From contig VXNX01000001.1 in assembly GCA_009840385.1 (NCBI GenBank), forward strand, positions 1 through 64,000: a DNA stretch of 64,000 nucleotides, written 5' to 3'. Source of the stretch: Candidatus Dadabacteria bacterium. Its GTDB lineage: Bacteria > Desulfobacterota_D > UBA1144 > Nemesobacterales > Nemesobacteraceae. Below the pieces are notes generated by a model. The model was not told the DNA's origin. It ran no database searches and worked only from the letters and a program-made list of their open reading frames with translations. The translations under genes and the position numbers were made by a program. Positions 10,567 to 19,564 of this stretch are shown here, piece after piece (position 1 is the first letter of the stretch; every line of letters starts with the position of its first letter).

Positions 10567-12183
10567 ATGAAAGAAGAGAAAAAACCGGCGCGGGGATCAA
10601 ATATTTACAAGGGGCGCGCCTACAGGCGCGGACGGGACAATCTCAGGATATTCGGGCTTGACCTCCATGTCCGGGCATTCCTTGTTTCCGCGCTTGTCAT
10701 CGTCATCTTCGTTGCCGCCGGGACGATCTTTCAGGAAGAAACGGCCGAGCTCTTCGCAAACGCCCGCCACTGGGTCGTCACCCGATTCCACTGGTTGTTC
10801 ATGAGCGCAGTCAACGTCATACTGGTTTTCTGCCTGCTGCTGATCGTCTCACCGTTCGCCAAGGTGCGTCTGGGCGGACGGGATGCGAAACCGGACTACT
10901 CGTATGCAAGCTGGTTCGCCATGATCTTTTCGACGTCGGTAAGCGCAGGATTCCTGTTTTTCGGAGTGGTTGAACCGATACATCATTTTCAGAATCCTCC
11001 GCTCGGCATCGACCCTTCCGACACCAAAACCGCTTTTGCCGCGGGCATGGCGGGGGCTATTTTTCACTGGGGACTCCACGGATGGGCGATATTCGCCGTC
11101 GTGGGCCTGTCAATGGCTCTTTTCTCCTACAACATGGGCATGCCGTTTTCCCTGCGTTCGGTGTTCTATCCCGTTTTGGGCAACCGAGTGTGGGGCTGGA
11201 GCGGGCACCTGATCGAAGCGCTGGCGGTATTCTCCACCCTGTTCGGCATCGCAGTCTCGATCGGTCTCGGAACCGAGCAGATAACCGGTGGAGTTGATTA
11301 CCTGCTCTCGATTCCCCCGACCGATCTCTCCAAGGTGATGGTGATCGCCTTGGTGATGCTGACGGCGATGACGGCCCTGCTGACCGGGATAAATACCGGA
11401 ATCGGCCGCCTGAGCCGAATCAACATAATCCTCGCGGTGTCGCTTATGCTGTTCATCATTGCGGCCGGACCGACGCTTGACATCCTACGCCACTGCTTGG
11501 ACTCAACCACCACTTACATCATGAGCATAACGTCCCTCAGCATCTGGATAGGGCGCGATGACACGAATTTTCTGCACGAATGGACCATCTTTTACTGGGC
11601 CTGGTGGTTCTGCTACGCGCCGTTTGTCGGAATGTTCATCGCCCGCATTTCCAAAGGCAGAACCGTGCGCGAGTTTTTGTTTTTCGTGCTCATACTGCCG
11701 ACCATTTTCTGCGTGCTCTGGATGAACGCCTTCGGAGGCACGGCAGTTCATCAGTTCTTGATCGACGGTTACACGGGGGTTACAGAAACGGTCGCGACGG
11801 GGCTTCACGGACTCGCTTTGTTCAAGCTGCTGGAGACGTTTCCGCTGACACATCTGTTCAGTCTTGTGAGCATCGTCATGTTGTTTTCTTTTCTCGTCGT
11901 CTCGCTTGATTCCGGGTCTCTGGCCGTTGATTCCATAACGGCCGGGGGCAAGCTGAATACGCCCGTGCGCCAACGCGAGTTTTGGTGTCTTATAGGGGGA
12001 CTTATCCCCGCCGTGCTGATGCTCGCAGGCGGATTGGGGTCATTTCAGGCCGCAGTTATCGTTGTAAGCCTCCCGCTCGCCGTTTTGTTCGTCGTGATGC
12101 TTTTCAGTATCTGGACGGGACTTCGCCGCGAGTTGCGCCACCCACATCATCCGAGACAGCCATCCCGCAAAGACGCCGGTTAA
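10567..12183 (+). CDS. BCCT-family betaine/choline/carnitine transporter 2
   Basis: A 538-residue paralogue of the preceding gene. The two share an N-terminal pattern (NLRIFGLDLHV here against NLQIFGLDINV) and the same helix order, so they look like an old tandem duplication. The BCCT signature is WTIFYWAWWFCYAPFVGMF and IARISKGRTVREF. Two positions near the predicted substrate site differ from copy 1: FHWGLHGWAIF has Phe where copy 1 has Tyr, and FCYAP has Tyr where copy 1 has Trp. This hints at a different substrate. The C-terminus ends in a short His/Pro/Arg-rich tail. The gene starts 59 bases after copy 1. Confidence 0.93.
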   Translation: MKEEKKPARGSNIYKGRAYRRGRDNLRIFGLDLHVRAFLVSALVIVIFVAAGTIFQEETAELFANARHWVVTRFHWLFMSAVNVILVFCLLLIVSPFAKVRLGGRDAKPDYSYASWFAMIFSTSVSAGFLFFGVVEPIHHFQNPPLGIDPSDTKTAFAAGMAGAIFHWGLHGWAIFAVVGLSMALFSYNMGMPFSLRSVFYPVLGNRVWGWSGHLIEALAVFSTLFGIAVSIGLGTEQITGGVDYLLSIPPTDLSKVMVIALVMLTAMTALLTGINTGIGRLSRINIILAVSLMLFIIAAGPTLDILRHCLDSTTTYIMSITSLSIWIGRDDTNFLHEWTIFYWAWWFCYAPFVGMFIARISKGRTVREFLFFVLILPTIFCVLWMNAFGGTAVHQFLIDGYTGVTETVATGLHGLALFKLLETFPLTHLFSLVSIVMLFSFLVVSLDSGSLAVDSITAGGKLNTPVRQREFWCLIGGLIPAVLMLAGGLGSFQAAVIVVSLPLAVLFVVMLFSIWTGLRRELRHPHHPRQPSRKDAG

Positions 12184-12272
12184 GGAGTTTCGTGCAAATA
12201 TAATTGAAATACTGTTTGGTTATGTTTTATTAATCGCAATACTGACTCTCCTTCTAAGGAATTAGAAAGCAC

Positions 12273-13811
12273 ATGGGAAAAAAACAGTTCTACGTAACGA
12301 CACCCATCTACTACGTAAACGACGTGCCACACATCGGCCACGCCTACACAACCATAGCGGCTGATACAATCGCGAGATACAAGGCTGCTTCGGGACATGA
12401 AGTCTACTTCCTCACGGGAACAGACGAACACGGAAGAAAAATAGAACAGACCGCCCAAACGAGCGGAGAAACTCCTATAGAACTTGCCGACAGGGTGGTA
12501 GTGAAGTTTCAGGATCTTTGGAAAGTCCTAGGCATCTCGAACACCGATTTCATAAGAACCACGGAACCGCGTCACCACGAGGCGGTTTCCGAGATCTGGA
12601 GACTGGTGCAGAAAAACGGTGACATATACCTTGACGAGTACGAGGGGTGGTACGACGTAAGAAACGAGGCTTTCATAACCGAAATCCAGCTTGAAGAAAT
12701 AATGAAGCTTCCCGAAGAAAGCCGCCCTCACCTAGAAAAAATAAAAGAGCAGAGCTACTTTTTCAGGCTCTCTAGTTACCAAGAGCCTCTTCTTCGGCAT
12801 TACAGAGAACACCCCGAGTTCATAAAACCTGATTACAGAAGAAACGAGGTCGTAAGTTTCGTCGAGGGAGGCCTCAGGGACTTAAGCGTAAGCAGAACGA
12901 ATTTCTCATGGGGAATTCCGGCCCCCGACTCAGAAGGACATGTAGTCTACGTCTGGTTCGATGCCCTCACGAACTACCTGACATCTCTGGGCTTCCCTGA
13001 AAAGACCGGGGATTTTCAGAAGTTCTGGCCTGCAGATATCCATCTTGTTGGAAAAGACATACTCAGGTTCCACGCAATCTACTGGCCCGCGTTTTTGATG
13101 TCGGCGGGACTCCCGCTTCCGAAAACAGTCTTCGCACACGGGTGGTGGACGGTAGAAGGGGAGAAGATGTCGAAATCTCTGGGAAATGTGGTTGATCCCT
13201 ATCAGGTTGTGGAGGAGTTCGATTCCGAGATATTCCGCTATTTTCTGCTTCGCGAAATACCTTTCGGACAGGACGGGGACTACTCCAGAAAATCGCTTGT
13301 AAACCGCGTGAACGGAGAACTAGTAAATGGCCTTGGAAACCTGGTGAGCCGTTCGCTCGGGATGATAGAGAGATACCTCGGGGGTGTCGTTCCGAAGCCC
13401 GCAGAGTTATCGGAAAGTGAGAAGGAGATAGAGAATTTCTACCGAGAGACGGCGCAACAAGTCCACTCTGATCTTGAGGAACTCGCTTTTAACAGGGCGC
13501 TTTCCCGCATATGGGAATTCATAGCGCTTGTAAACCGCTACGTTGATAACACAGCACCCTGGAAACTTGCTAAGCAGCAAGAACAAGGCGAACGACTCGA
13601 AACGGTGCTTTGGACGCTTGTTGAGAGTATCAGGGTGATTTCCCTCCTTGTCTACCCGTTCCTGCCGGAAACCGCCCGCGATATCCGAGAGAAAATCGGT
13701 CTTTCTCCCGAACTCGGTGCCGAGGATGCGCACTGGGGAGGTACAAAGCCCGGAACGGCGATAAAAAAGGGAGAAAATCTTTTCACGAGAATAACGGAGA
13801 AAAGCGAATAA
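12273..13811 (+). CDS. metG: Methionyl-tRNA synthetase
   Basis: A class I aminoacyl-tRNA synthetase that charges tRNA-Met. The HIGH motif is at residues 20-23 within NDVPHIGHAYTT, the KMSKS motif at residues 298-302, and the family block FLTGTDEHGRKIEQ lies in between. Length is 512 residues, so this is the short form without the C-terminal EMAP/Trbp111-like tRNA-binding extension. In the connective domain, where many MetRS proteins carry zinc cysteines, this one reads EGWYDVRNEAFI with no cysteine. It belongs with the zinc-free type. It stands alone, between the BCCT genes and the Aap operon. The start ATG 12273 is well supported by alignment to the family start. Confidence 0.95.
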   Translation: MGKKQFYVTTPIYYVNDVPHIGHAYTTIAADTIARYKAASGHEVYFLTGTDEHGRKIEQTAQTSGETPIELADRVVVKFQDLWKVLGISNTDFIRTTEPRHHEAVSEIWRLVQKNGDIYLDEYEGWYDVRNEAFITEIQLEEIMKLPEESRPHLEKIKEQSYFFRLSSYQEPLLRHYREHPEFIKPDYRRNEVVSFVEGGLRDLSVSRTNFSWGIPAPDSEGHVVYVWFDALTNYLTSLGFPEKTGDFQKFWPADIHLVGKDILRFHAIYWPAFLMSAGLPLPKTVFAHGWWTVEGEKMSKSLGNVVDPYQVVEEFDSEIFRYFLLREIPFGQDGDYSRKSLVNRVNGELVNGLGNLVSRSLGMIERYLGGVVPKPAELSESEKEIENFYRETAQQVHSDLEELAFNRALSRIWEFIALVNRYVDNTAPWKLAKQQEQGERLETVLWTLVESIRVISLLVYPFLPETARDIREKIGLSPELGAEDAHWGGTKPGTAIKKGENLFTRITEKSE

Positions 13812-13933
13812 ATTCTCTTCTTTATCCGCTTTTTAAAATTCATTTCTCGCTTGTTAAAAACCGTAGATGCTCTTGAAAGAGTTATCCACATTCTGATTTC
13901 TGAACTAGTAGAATTCCCCGCTTAGATTCCCGA

Positions 13934-13963
13934 TTGCAAAACTCCGGGAAATATGATTATATT
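13934..13963 (+). promoter_or_regulatory. Candidate promoter for the Aap operon
   Basis: TTGCAA at 13934-13939 and TATATT at 13958-13963, spaced by 18 bases, form a plausible sigma70 promoter. It lies in the AT-rich 230-base gap between metG and the first aapJ. No other good promoter was seen in the gap. Confidence 0.45.
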
Positions 13964-13974
13964 TATAATTGAGC

Positions 13975-13998
13975 AAGTAGATCTCCAGTGATCTGCTT
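13975..13998 (+). promoter_or_regulatory. Inverted repeat in the aapJ leader
   Basis: AAGTAGATC at 13975-13983 can pair with GATCTGCTT at 13990-13998 (one G-U pair), with the six-base loop TCCAGT. It lies just after the candidate promoter and about 45 bases before the aapJ start. It could be an operator for a dimeric regulator or an mRNA hairpin. Which one cannot be told from sequence. Confidence 0.35.
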
Positions 13999-14043
13999 AT
14001 GTTTTCAAAATTCAAAACACTTTATCCCTAAGGAGGTTGAGGT

Positions 14044-15063
14044 ATGAGAGTAATTAAATTCTTTGCAGTGATTACAGTACTGCTTTTATCCACGGTTATG
14101 GCCGAGGCGGGCACGCTCGAGGAAGTGAAAGCCCGGGGAAAGGTAAACTGCATCGTTTCATCAGGATTGGCGGGATTTGCCTCGCCGGATGAAAAAGGCA
14201 ACTGGACGGGTTTTGACGTCGATTTCTGCCGTGCCGTTGCAGCAGCCGTGTTTGGAAGCGGCGACAAAGTGAAATTTGTACCGACTACGAATAAAACGCG
14301 GTTTACCCAGCTAAATGCCGGCGAAGGCGACATACTGTTCCGCAACACCACCGAAACACTGAGTCGTGACGTTGACCTGAAGCTGACCTTCCTGCCCGTT
14401 AACTACTATGATGGTCAGGGCTTTTTAATTCGCAAAAGCCTTGGGGTAACGTCAGCAACACAACTGGCCGGGGCTTCAGTGTGCATCCAGACCGGCACCA
14501 CCACGGAACTTAACCTGGCGGATTACTTCAGAGCCAACAAAATGAAGTACGAGCCCGTAAACACAGAGACCAACGAAGAAAGCATCGTCGCATATGAAAG
14601 CAAAAGATGCGACGTGTACACAACCGACGCGTCGGCGCTGGCCTCTACGCGAGCGGCACTGAAAAATCCTTCGGAGCATGTGATTCTTCCCGAAATCATT
14701 TCAAAAGAGCCGCTGGGCGGCGCGGTGCGCCACGGCGATGATCGTTGGGCTGATATCGGAAAGTGGGTGGTTAACGCGCTGATTATCGCAGAAGAGATGG
14801 GAATCACCCAGAAAAACGTCAAGGAGCTCGCCAAAAAACCTGGGAACGATCCGGGCATGAACCGTTTTCTAGGCACCGAAGGCAGCATGGGCGAAATGCT
14901 CGGTCTTGACAAGAAGTGGGCCGTTAACGCAATTTCAGCCGTAGGCAACTACGGAGAGATATTCGAAAGGCATCTGGGGCCTAAGACTCCTCTAGCGCTT
15001 GAAAGGGGGCTTAACGCTTCCTGGAAAGCAGGGGGAATTTTGTACGCAGCGCCCATTCGCTGA
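14044..15063 (+). CDS. aapJ: Amino-acid ABC transporter substrate-binding protein AapJ, copy 1
   Basis: A periplasmic binding protein of the general L-amino-acid (Aap/Bzt) transporter. It has a 339-residue chain with a signal peptide ending at MAEA-G. The SBP family-3 body includes GLAGFASPDEKGNWTGFDVD and FCRAVAAAVFG, then AGEGDILFRNTTETLSRD and FLPVNYYDGQGFL. The start ATG 14044 follows a near-perfect TAAGGAGG ribosome-binding site. It heads the aapJ-Q-M-P cluster. Its 3' half is almost identical in DNA to the second copy at 18209-19324, while the 5' half has diverged. Confidence 0.95.
   Translation: MRVIKFFAVITVLLLSTVMAEAGTLEEVKARGKVNCIVSSGLAGFASPDEKGNWTGFDVDFCRAVAAAVFGSGDKVKFVPTTNKTRFTQLNAGEGDILFRNTTETLSRDVDLKLTFLPVNYYDGQGFLIRKSLGVTSATQLAGASVCIQTGTTTELNLADYFRANKMKYEPVNTETNEESIVAYESKRCDVYTTDASALASTRAALKNPSEHVILPEIISKEPLGGAVRHGDDRWADIGKWVVNALIIAEEMGITQKNVKELAKKPGNDPGMNRFLGTEGSMGEMLGLDKKWAVNAISAVGNYGEIFERHLGPKTPLALERGLNASWKAGGILYAAPIR
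14593..14945 (+). repeat. 353-bp identical tract, copy A (in aapJ1)
   Basis: Base-by-base comparison shows that 14593-14945 is identical to 18854-19206, an offset of 4261. Similarity continues with a few substitutions past both stop codons. Upstream of the tract the two genes differ at many codons. This abrupt change suggests gene conversion between paralogues. Confidence 0.95.
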
Positions 15064-15111
15064 TCGTGAGCAAACGTCAATAATGATTCAAGCCGAAGCC
15101 GCAGCACGAAT

Positions 15112-16287
15112 GTGATGGATTCAACAGCTTTTCTGTCTCGATTGTGGAGGGATGAGCATTCCCGATCCGTTATTATTCAGGTCCTCGCAGTCGTGCTGAT
15201 CTTCGGCTTGTTCGCCTACCTAGTAAGAAATGCCATTGTCAACCTTGAGGCAATAGGCAAAGGGTTTAGTTTCGGCTATCTGCAGGAACCCGCAAGCTAT
15301 GATATAAATCAGCATCTAATAGAATACACGTCCCGTTCCACTCACTTCCGCGCAATGCTGGTGGGAATTCTAAATACCCTTCTGGTGGCGGTAAGCGGCG
15401 TCGTTCTGGCAACGGTTCTTGGATTCACGCTGGGCGTTCTGCGGCTGTCGAAAAACCTGCTGGCAAGCAAGCTTGCCCACATCTATATTGATTATGTAAG
15501 GAATGTACCCGTACTGCTCCACATACTCCTTGTATACGGGATCATAGTTAATACGCTTCCCGTGCCCAGAGAGGCGCAAAGTCTCGGCGATATCGCATTT
15601 CTGACTAATCGCGGCTTTTTTCTTCCCAAACCGATTTTTGAACCTCTGTTTCTGGTGATTCTGGGTCTGTTCGCCGCGGGAATTGTTTTCACAATATGGT
15701 TCCGCAGATATGCGGCGGATATACAGAGAAAAACGGGAGAGCACTACCCGGTGTTCTGGATATCGTTGGGGGCCGTGCTGGGAATTCCGTTTATCTCCTA
15801 TTTTCTGATAGGTGGTCCGATCACGTTTGAGATACCCGCGCTGACAGGATTTAACTTTAGCGGAGGTATGGTGGTCAGGCCTGAATTCACCGCACTTTGG
15901 ATTGCACTTTCCCTGTATACAGCCGCGTTTATCGCCGAGATAGTAAGAGCCGGCATCATCTCCGTCAATTACGGGCAGACCGAAGCGTCCCTAGCCCTTG
16001 GGATAAACCACGGCAGAACGCTTAATCTGGTCGTGATTCCCCAGGCGCTGAGGGTGATAGTACCACCGCTTACCTCGCAATATCTTAACCTTGCCAAGAA
16101 TTCATCTCTGGCCATCGCGATCGGCTACATGGACATAGTCGCCACCATCGGCGGCATTACGCTTAACCAGACGGGCAGGGAAATGGAATGCATGATTATC
16201 GTGCTGTTGCTGTATCTCTCATTATCCCTGTTAATATCCTTCGCGATGAATATCTACAACAAACGAATCAGCCTGGTTGAACGTTAG
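15112..16287 (+). CDS. aapQ: Amino-acid ABC transporter permease AapQ
   Basis: The first of two membrane permeases of the Aap/Bzt system, 391 residues. It has an N-terminal helix, a long periplasmic insertion, and the HisM-like permease core. The EAA loop near the C-terminus reads YGQTEASLALGINHGRTLNLV followed by IPQALRVIVPP. The start is GTG 15112 immediately followed by ATG 15115, with no strong Shine-Dalgarno. It ends with TAG at 16285-16287. The next permease frame begins in the same reading frame directly after that stop, which is where the unusual aapM start lies. Confidence 0.93.
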   Translation: MMDSTAFLSRLWRDEHSRSVIIQVLAVVLIFGLFAYLVRNAIVNLEAIGKGFSFGYLQEPASYDINQHLIEYTSRSTHFRAMLVGILNTLLVAVSGVVLATVLGFTLGVLRLSKNLLASKLAHIYIDYVRNVPVLLHILLVYGIIVNTLPVPREAQSLGDIAFLTNRGFFLPKPIFEPLFLVILGLFAAGIVFTIWFRRYAADIQRKTGEHYPVFWISLGAVLGIPFISYFLIGGPITFEIPALTGFNFSGGMVVRPEFTALWIALSLYTAAFIAEIVRAGIISVNYGQTEASLALGINHGRTLNLVVIPQALRVIVPPLTSQYLNLAKNSSLAIAIGYMDIVATIGGITLNQTGREMECMIIVLLLYLSLSLLISFAMNIYNKRISLVER

Positions 16288-16299
16288 GAGGAAATAGTT

Positions 16300-17409
16300 A
16301 TAAACCAAAGAAACTACAGAGTTGGAGAACACCCTGATCTTCCGCCGCCTCGTAACGTAATAGGAATCTACGCCTGGACAAGAAAAAATTTTTTCTCGAG
16401 TGCCACAAACATAGTCTTAACGCTTCTGGCGTTCTGGTTCCTGATTGAAACCGTTCCCGCGCTTGTGGACTGGCTGTTTCTTGACGCGGCATTTACCGGG
16501 GGAAGCAGAGATGAATGCAGGGCCAAGGCTGGCGGTGCGTGCTGGGCGGTTATCGGCGAACGTCTTAACCTGTTTACCTATGGTTTTTACCCAGTCGCTG
16601 AGCGCTGGCGGGTGAATCTTTCACTTGTCCTGCTGATTTTCACTCTTTTTCCGATACTCTTTGAAAAAGCGCCTTATCGCAAATACGCTCTTCATATCGC
16701 GGTCGCCTTCCCATTCGTCACCGCATGGCTTCTGGTCGGAGGACTAGGTCTTACGCCTGTCGAAACCGACCAGTTCGGCGGTTTCATGCTTACCTTGGTC
16801 ATCGGAATAACCGGCATCGGGTTTTCATTACCGATTGGGATTCTGCTGGCTCTGGGTCGTCAGTCGAAGCTCCCCGCCATCCAGATATTTTCAATAGGCT
16901 TCATTGAGTTTATCCGCGGAGTACCGTTGATTACTCTTCTGTTCGTAGCTTCAACGATGCTTAATTATTTCCTCCCTCCAGGAGTGACTTTCGATCTTCT
17001 GCTGCGCGTACTGATCATGGTTACCCTTTTCGCGTCGGCATACATGGCGGAAGTTATCCGTGGAGGTCTGCAGGCAATACCGAAAGGACAGTTCGAAGCC
17101 GCGGATTCAATGGGGCTTCACTACTGGTCCGCCATGAGGCTGATCGTATTGCCCCAGGCGATGAAGATTTCCATACCCGGCATAGTGAATACTTTTATCG
17201 GACTATACAAGGATACGACACTGGTAATTATTATCGGACTTCTAGATCCTCTTGGGATAGGCAGAGCGTCTCTCGCAGATACAAGGTGGACGGGGCTCTC
17301 CACCGAGGTTTATCTGTTCGTGGCAATATTCTTTTTTATCTCTTGTTTTGGGATGGCAAGATATTCACAGTACCTTGAAAGTAAACTGGAAACCGATCAT
17401 AAAAGATAA
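16300..17409 (+). CDS. aapM: Amino-acid ABC transporter permease AapM, apparent ATA start
   Basis: The second permease, 369 residues from the proposed start. The conserved AapM N-terminus is present: the LPPPR segment, the first helix ([20 protein letters not shown]) and [11 protein letters not shown]. It begins upstream of the first conventional start codon, GTG 16465, which would delete that helix. Between the upstream stop TAG 16285 and GTG 16465 the frame has no ATG, GTG or TTG. A strong AGGAGG at 16286-16291 lies eight bases before ATA 16300, the likely start. The EAA loop reads [19 protein letters not shown]. Alternatives are a sequence error at the start codon or readthrough of the in-frame TAG to give an AapQ-AapM fusion. 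aapP follows after 5 bases. Confidence 0.88.
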   Translation: MNQRNYRVGEHPDLPPPRNVIGIYAWTRKNFFSSATNIVLTLLAFWFLIETVPALVDWLFLDAAFTGGSRDECRAKAGGACWAVIGERLNLFTYGFYPVAERWRVNLSLVLLIFTLFPILFEKAPYRKYALHIAVAFPFVTAWLLVGGLGLTPVETDQFGGFMLTLVIGITGIGFSLPIGILLALGRQSKLPAIQIFSIGFIEFIRGVPLITLLFVASTMLNYFLPPGVTFDLLLRVLIMVTLFASAYMAEVIRGGLQAIPKGQFEAADSMGLHYWSAMRLIVLPQAMKISIPGIVNTFIGLYKDTTLVIIIGLLDPLGIGRASLADTRWTGLSTEVYLFVAIFFFISCFGMARYSQYLESKLETDHKR

Positions 17410-17414
17410 GGAGC

Positions 17415-18209
17415 ATGGCACAAATGACCCAAAAACCTGAATCAGCGAATGAAAAAACAACATCGGGCGCAGAGAACTACGCGGTAATAATGCGGGATGT
17501 GCACAAATGGTACGGCAAGTTCCATGTGCTTAAAAACATCAATCTTAATGTCAGAGTCGGGGAAAAAATCGTTGTATGCGGCCCATCGGGTTCGGGAAAA
17601 TCAACATTAATCAGATGCATCAACCGGCTGGAGGAACACCAGCAGGGAGAAATCATCGTTGAGGGAATAGAACTTTCCCATGATATCAAGAACATCGAGA
17701 TCATTCGGCGCGAGGTGGGCATGGTCTTTCAGCATTTCAACCTGTTTCCGCACCTGACGGTGCTTGAGAACTGTACCCTTGCCCCCATATGGGTCCGCAA
17801 AATGCCTCTTGCGGAGGCAAACGCAACTGCCATGAAATATCTGGAAAGAGTCAAGATCCCCGAGCAGGCGGACAAGTACCCGGGTCAGCTCTCAGGAGGC
17901 CAGCAGCAACGCGTGGCGATAGCCCGAAGTCTCTGCATGAAACCCCGGATACTGCTGTTTGACGAACCAACATCGGCACTTGACCCCGAAATGATCAAGG
18001 AAGTGCTAGACGTGATGATTCAGCTGGCAAGCGAAGGGATCACCATGATATGCGTGACCCATGAAATGGGATTCGCAAGAACTGTCGGCGACCGCGTCAT
18101 CTTCATGGACAACGGAGAAATAATTGAGGAGAACAACCCCGATGACTTCTTCCTGAACCCGCAGCATGAAAGAACGAAGCTGTTTTTAAGCCAGATACTG
18201 GATCACTGA
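17415..18209 (+). CDS. aapP: Amino-acid ABC transporter ATPase AapP
   Basis: The 264-residue ATPase of the Aap system. Walker A is GPSGSGKST, the Q-loop segment is [16 protein letters not shown], the ABC signature is [15 protein letters not shown], and Walker B is [15 protein letters not shown] with the switch His in VTHEMGF. This is the usual polar amino-acid importer (GlnQ/HisP) pattern. It starts 5 bases after aapM. Its TGA stop overlaps the ATG at 18209 of the second aapJ, indicating translational coupling. Confidence 0.96.
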   Translation: MAQMTQKPESANEKTTSGAENYAVIMRDVHKWYGKFHVLKNINLNVRVGEKIVVCGPSGSGKSTLIRCINRLEEHQQGEIIVEGIELSHDIKNIEIIRREVGMVFQHFNLFPHLTVLENCTLAPIWVRKMPLAEANATAMKYLERVKIPEQADKYPGQLSGGQQQRVAIARSLCMKPRILLFDEPTSALDPEMIKEVLDVMIQLASEGITMICVTHEMGFARTVGDRVIFMDNGEIIEENNPDDFFLNPQHERTKLFLSQILDH

Positions 18210-19324
18210 TGGAAAATATGATTATTTTACATAAGGGAGGGGGCAGAAATCTGATTTCATCCTTAAATTCAAGAGGTTTCATCCTGCTTAAGAAAATAGT
18301 AGATATAAGGGCAACGAAGTTTCTGGCAATTATTGCCGTACTGTTTTCATTCACAGTCATAGCTGATGCTGGCACCCTTGAAGATGTGAAAGCACGAGGC
18401 AAGCTCAACTGTATTGTTTCTTCAGGATTGGCCGGATTCGCCTCTCCGGACGGAAAAGGCGGCTGGACGGGTTTTGATGTCGATTTCTGCCGTGCCGTAG
18501 CCGCTGCCGTGCTGGGAAGCGGGGACAAGGTAAATTTCGTGCCATCTACGAATAGAACGCGTTTTGCCCAGCTAAATGCCGGCGAAGGCGACATACTGTT
18601 CCGCAACACCACCGAAACGCTGAGTCGCGACGTTGACCTGAAACTGACCTTCCTGCCCGTTAACTACTATGATGGTCAGGGCTTTTTAGTTCGCAGAAAT
18701 CTTGGGGTAACGTCAGCAACACAGCTGGCCGGGGCTTCGGTGTGCGTCCAGGTCGGCACCACCACGGAACTTAACCTGGCGGATTACTTCAGATTCAACA
18801 AAATGGAGTACGAACATCTCAATACCGGAACCAACGCAGAGAGCATAATCATGTATGAAAGCAAAAGATGCGACGTGTACACAACCGACGCGTCGGCGCT
18901 GGCCTCTACGCGAGCGGCACTGAAAAATCCTTCGGAGCATGTGATTCTTCCCGAAATCATTTCAAAAGAGCCGCTGGGCGGCGCGGTGCGCCACGGCGAT
19001 GATCGTTGGGCTGATATCGGAAAGTGGGTGGTTAACGCGCTGATTATCGCAGAAGAGATGGGAATCACCCAGAAAAACGTCAAGGAGCTCGCCAAAAAAC
19101 CTGGGAACGATCCGGGCATGAACCGTTTTCTAGGCACCGAAGGCAGCATGGGCGAAATGCTCGGTCTTGACAAGAAGTGGGCCGTTAACGCAATTTCAGC
19201 CGTAGGTAACTACGGAGAGATATTCGAAAGGCATCTGGGGCTTAACACTCCTCTGGCGCTTGAAAGGGGGCTTAACGCTTCCTGGAAAGCAGGGGGGCTT
19301 TTGTACGCAGCGCCCATTCGCTGA
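18209..19324 (+). CDS. Amino-acid ABC transporter substrate-binding protein AapJ, copy 2
   Basis: A second AapJ paralogue at the end of the operon, giving the order J-Q-M-P-J. From ATG 18209, overlapping the aapP stop, it is 371 residues with an unusually long 32-residue leader before the hydrophobic core (FLAIIAVLFSFTVIADAG). The real start may be internal: a strong GGGAGGGG at 18235-18242 sits eight bases before CTG 18251. The codon aligned with the ATG of copy 1 is ATA 18305. The mature part matches copy 1 closely (GLAGFASPDGKGGWTGFDVD). It differs mainly around residues equivalent to 180-200, where NKMEYEHLNTGTNAES replaces NKMKYEPVNTETNEES. Two binding proteins sharing one permease could widen substrate range. 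Confidence 0.9.
   Translation: MENMIILHKGGGRNLISSLNSRGFILLKKIVDIRATKFLAIIAVLFSFTVIADAGTLEDVKARGKLNCIVSSGLAGFASPDGKGGWTGFDVDFCRAVAAAVLGSGDKVNFVPSTNRTRFAQLNAGEGDILFRNTTETLSRDVDLKLTFLPVNYYDGQGFLVRRNLGVTSATQLAGASVCVQVGTTTELNLADYFRFNKMEYEHLNTGTNAESIIMYESKRCDVYTTDASALASTRAALKNPSEHVILPEIISKEPLGGAVRHGDDRWADIGKWVVNALIIAEEMGITQKNVKELAKKPGNDPGMNRFLGTEGSMGEMLGLDKKWAVNAISAVGNYGEIFERHLGLNTPLALERGLNASWKAGGLLYAAPIR
18854..19206 (+). repeat. 353-bp identical tract, copy B (in aapJ2)
   Basis: Identical to 14593-14945 in the first aapJ, in direct orientation 4261 bases away. Recombination between the copies would delete aapQ, aapM and aapP and leave a single chimeric aapJ. Confidence 0.95.
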
Positions 19325-19333
19325 TCGTGAGTA

Positions 19334-19348
19334 AAGTCGTTCCGACTT
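19334..19348 (+). terminator. Small hairpin after the Aap operon
   Basis: AAGTCG, TTC, CGACTT forms a six-pair stem ten bases after the second aapJ stop codon. There is no U-run behind it, so it is only a weak candidate terminator. Confidence 0.25.
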
Positions 19349-19564
19349 CGACGGTTTGAAATTGTAACATACCGGTATCACTAATTCTTATTTTCCTGCT
19401 CGGTTTCGGCCGGAATATCTCAAACGATTTGATCGCAAGTGCCGGATAAGTCCGGGAAAGGCCCCAGTCTTCTGTTATCGCGCGAAAGTGCATTTTAAGT
19501 TAAAATTTACCACGAGAAATAATCAACCGAGAACGGCACGGTCAACACAAGGAGGAATACTTTA

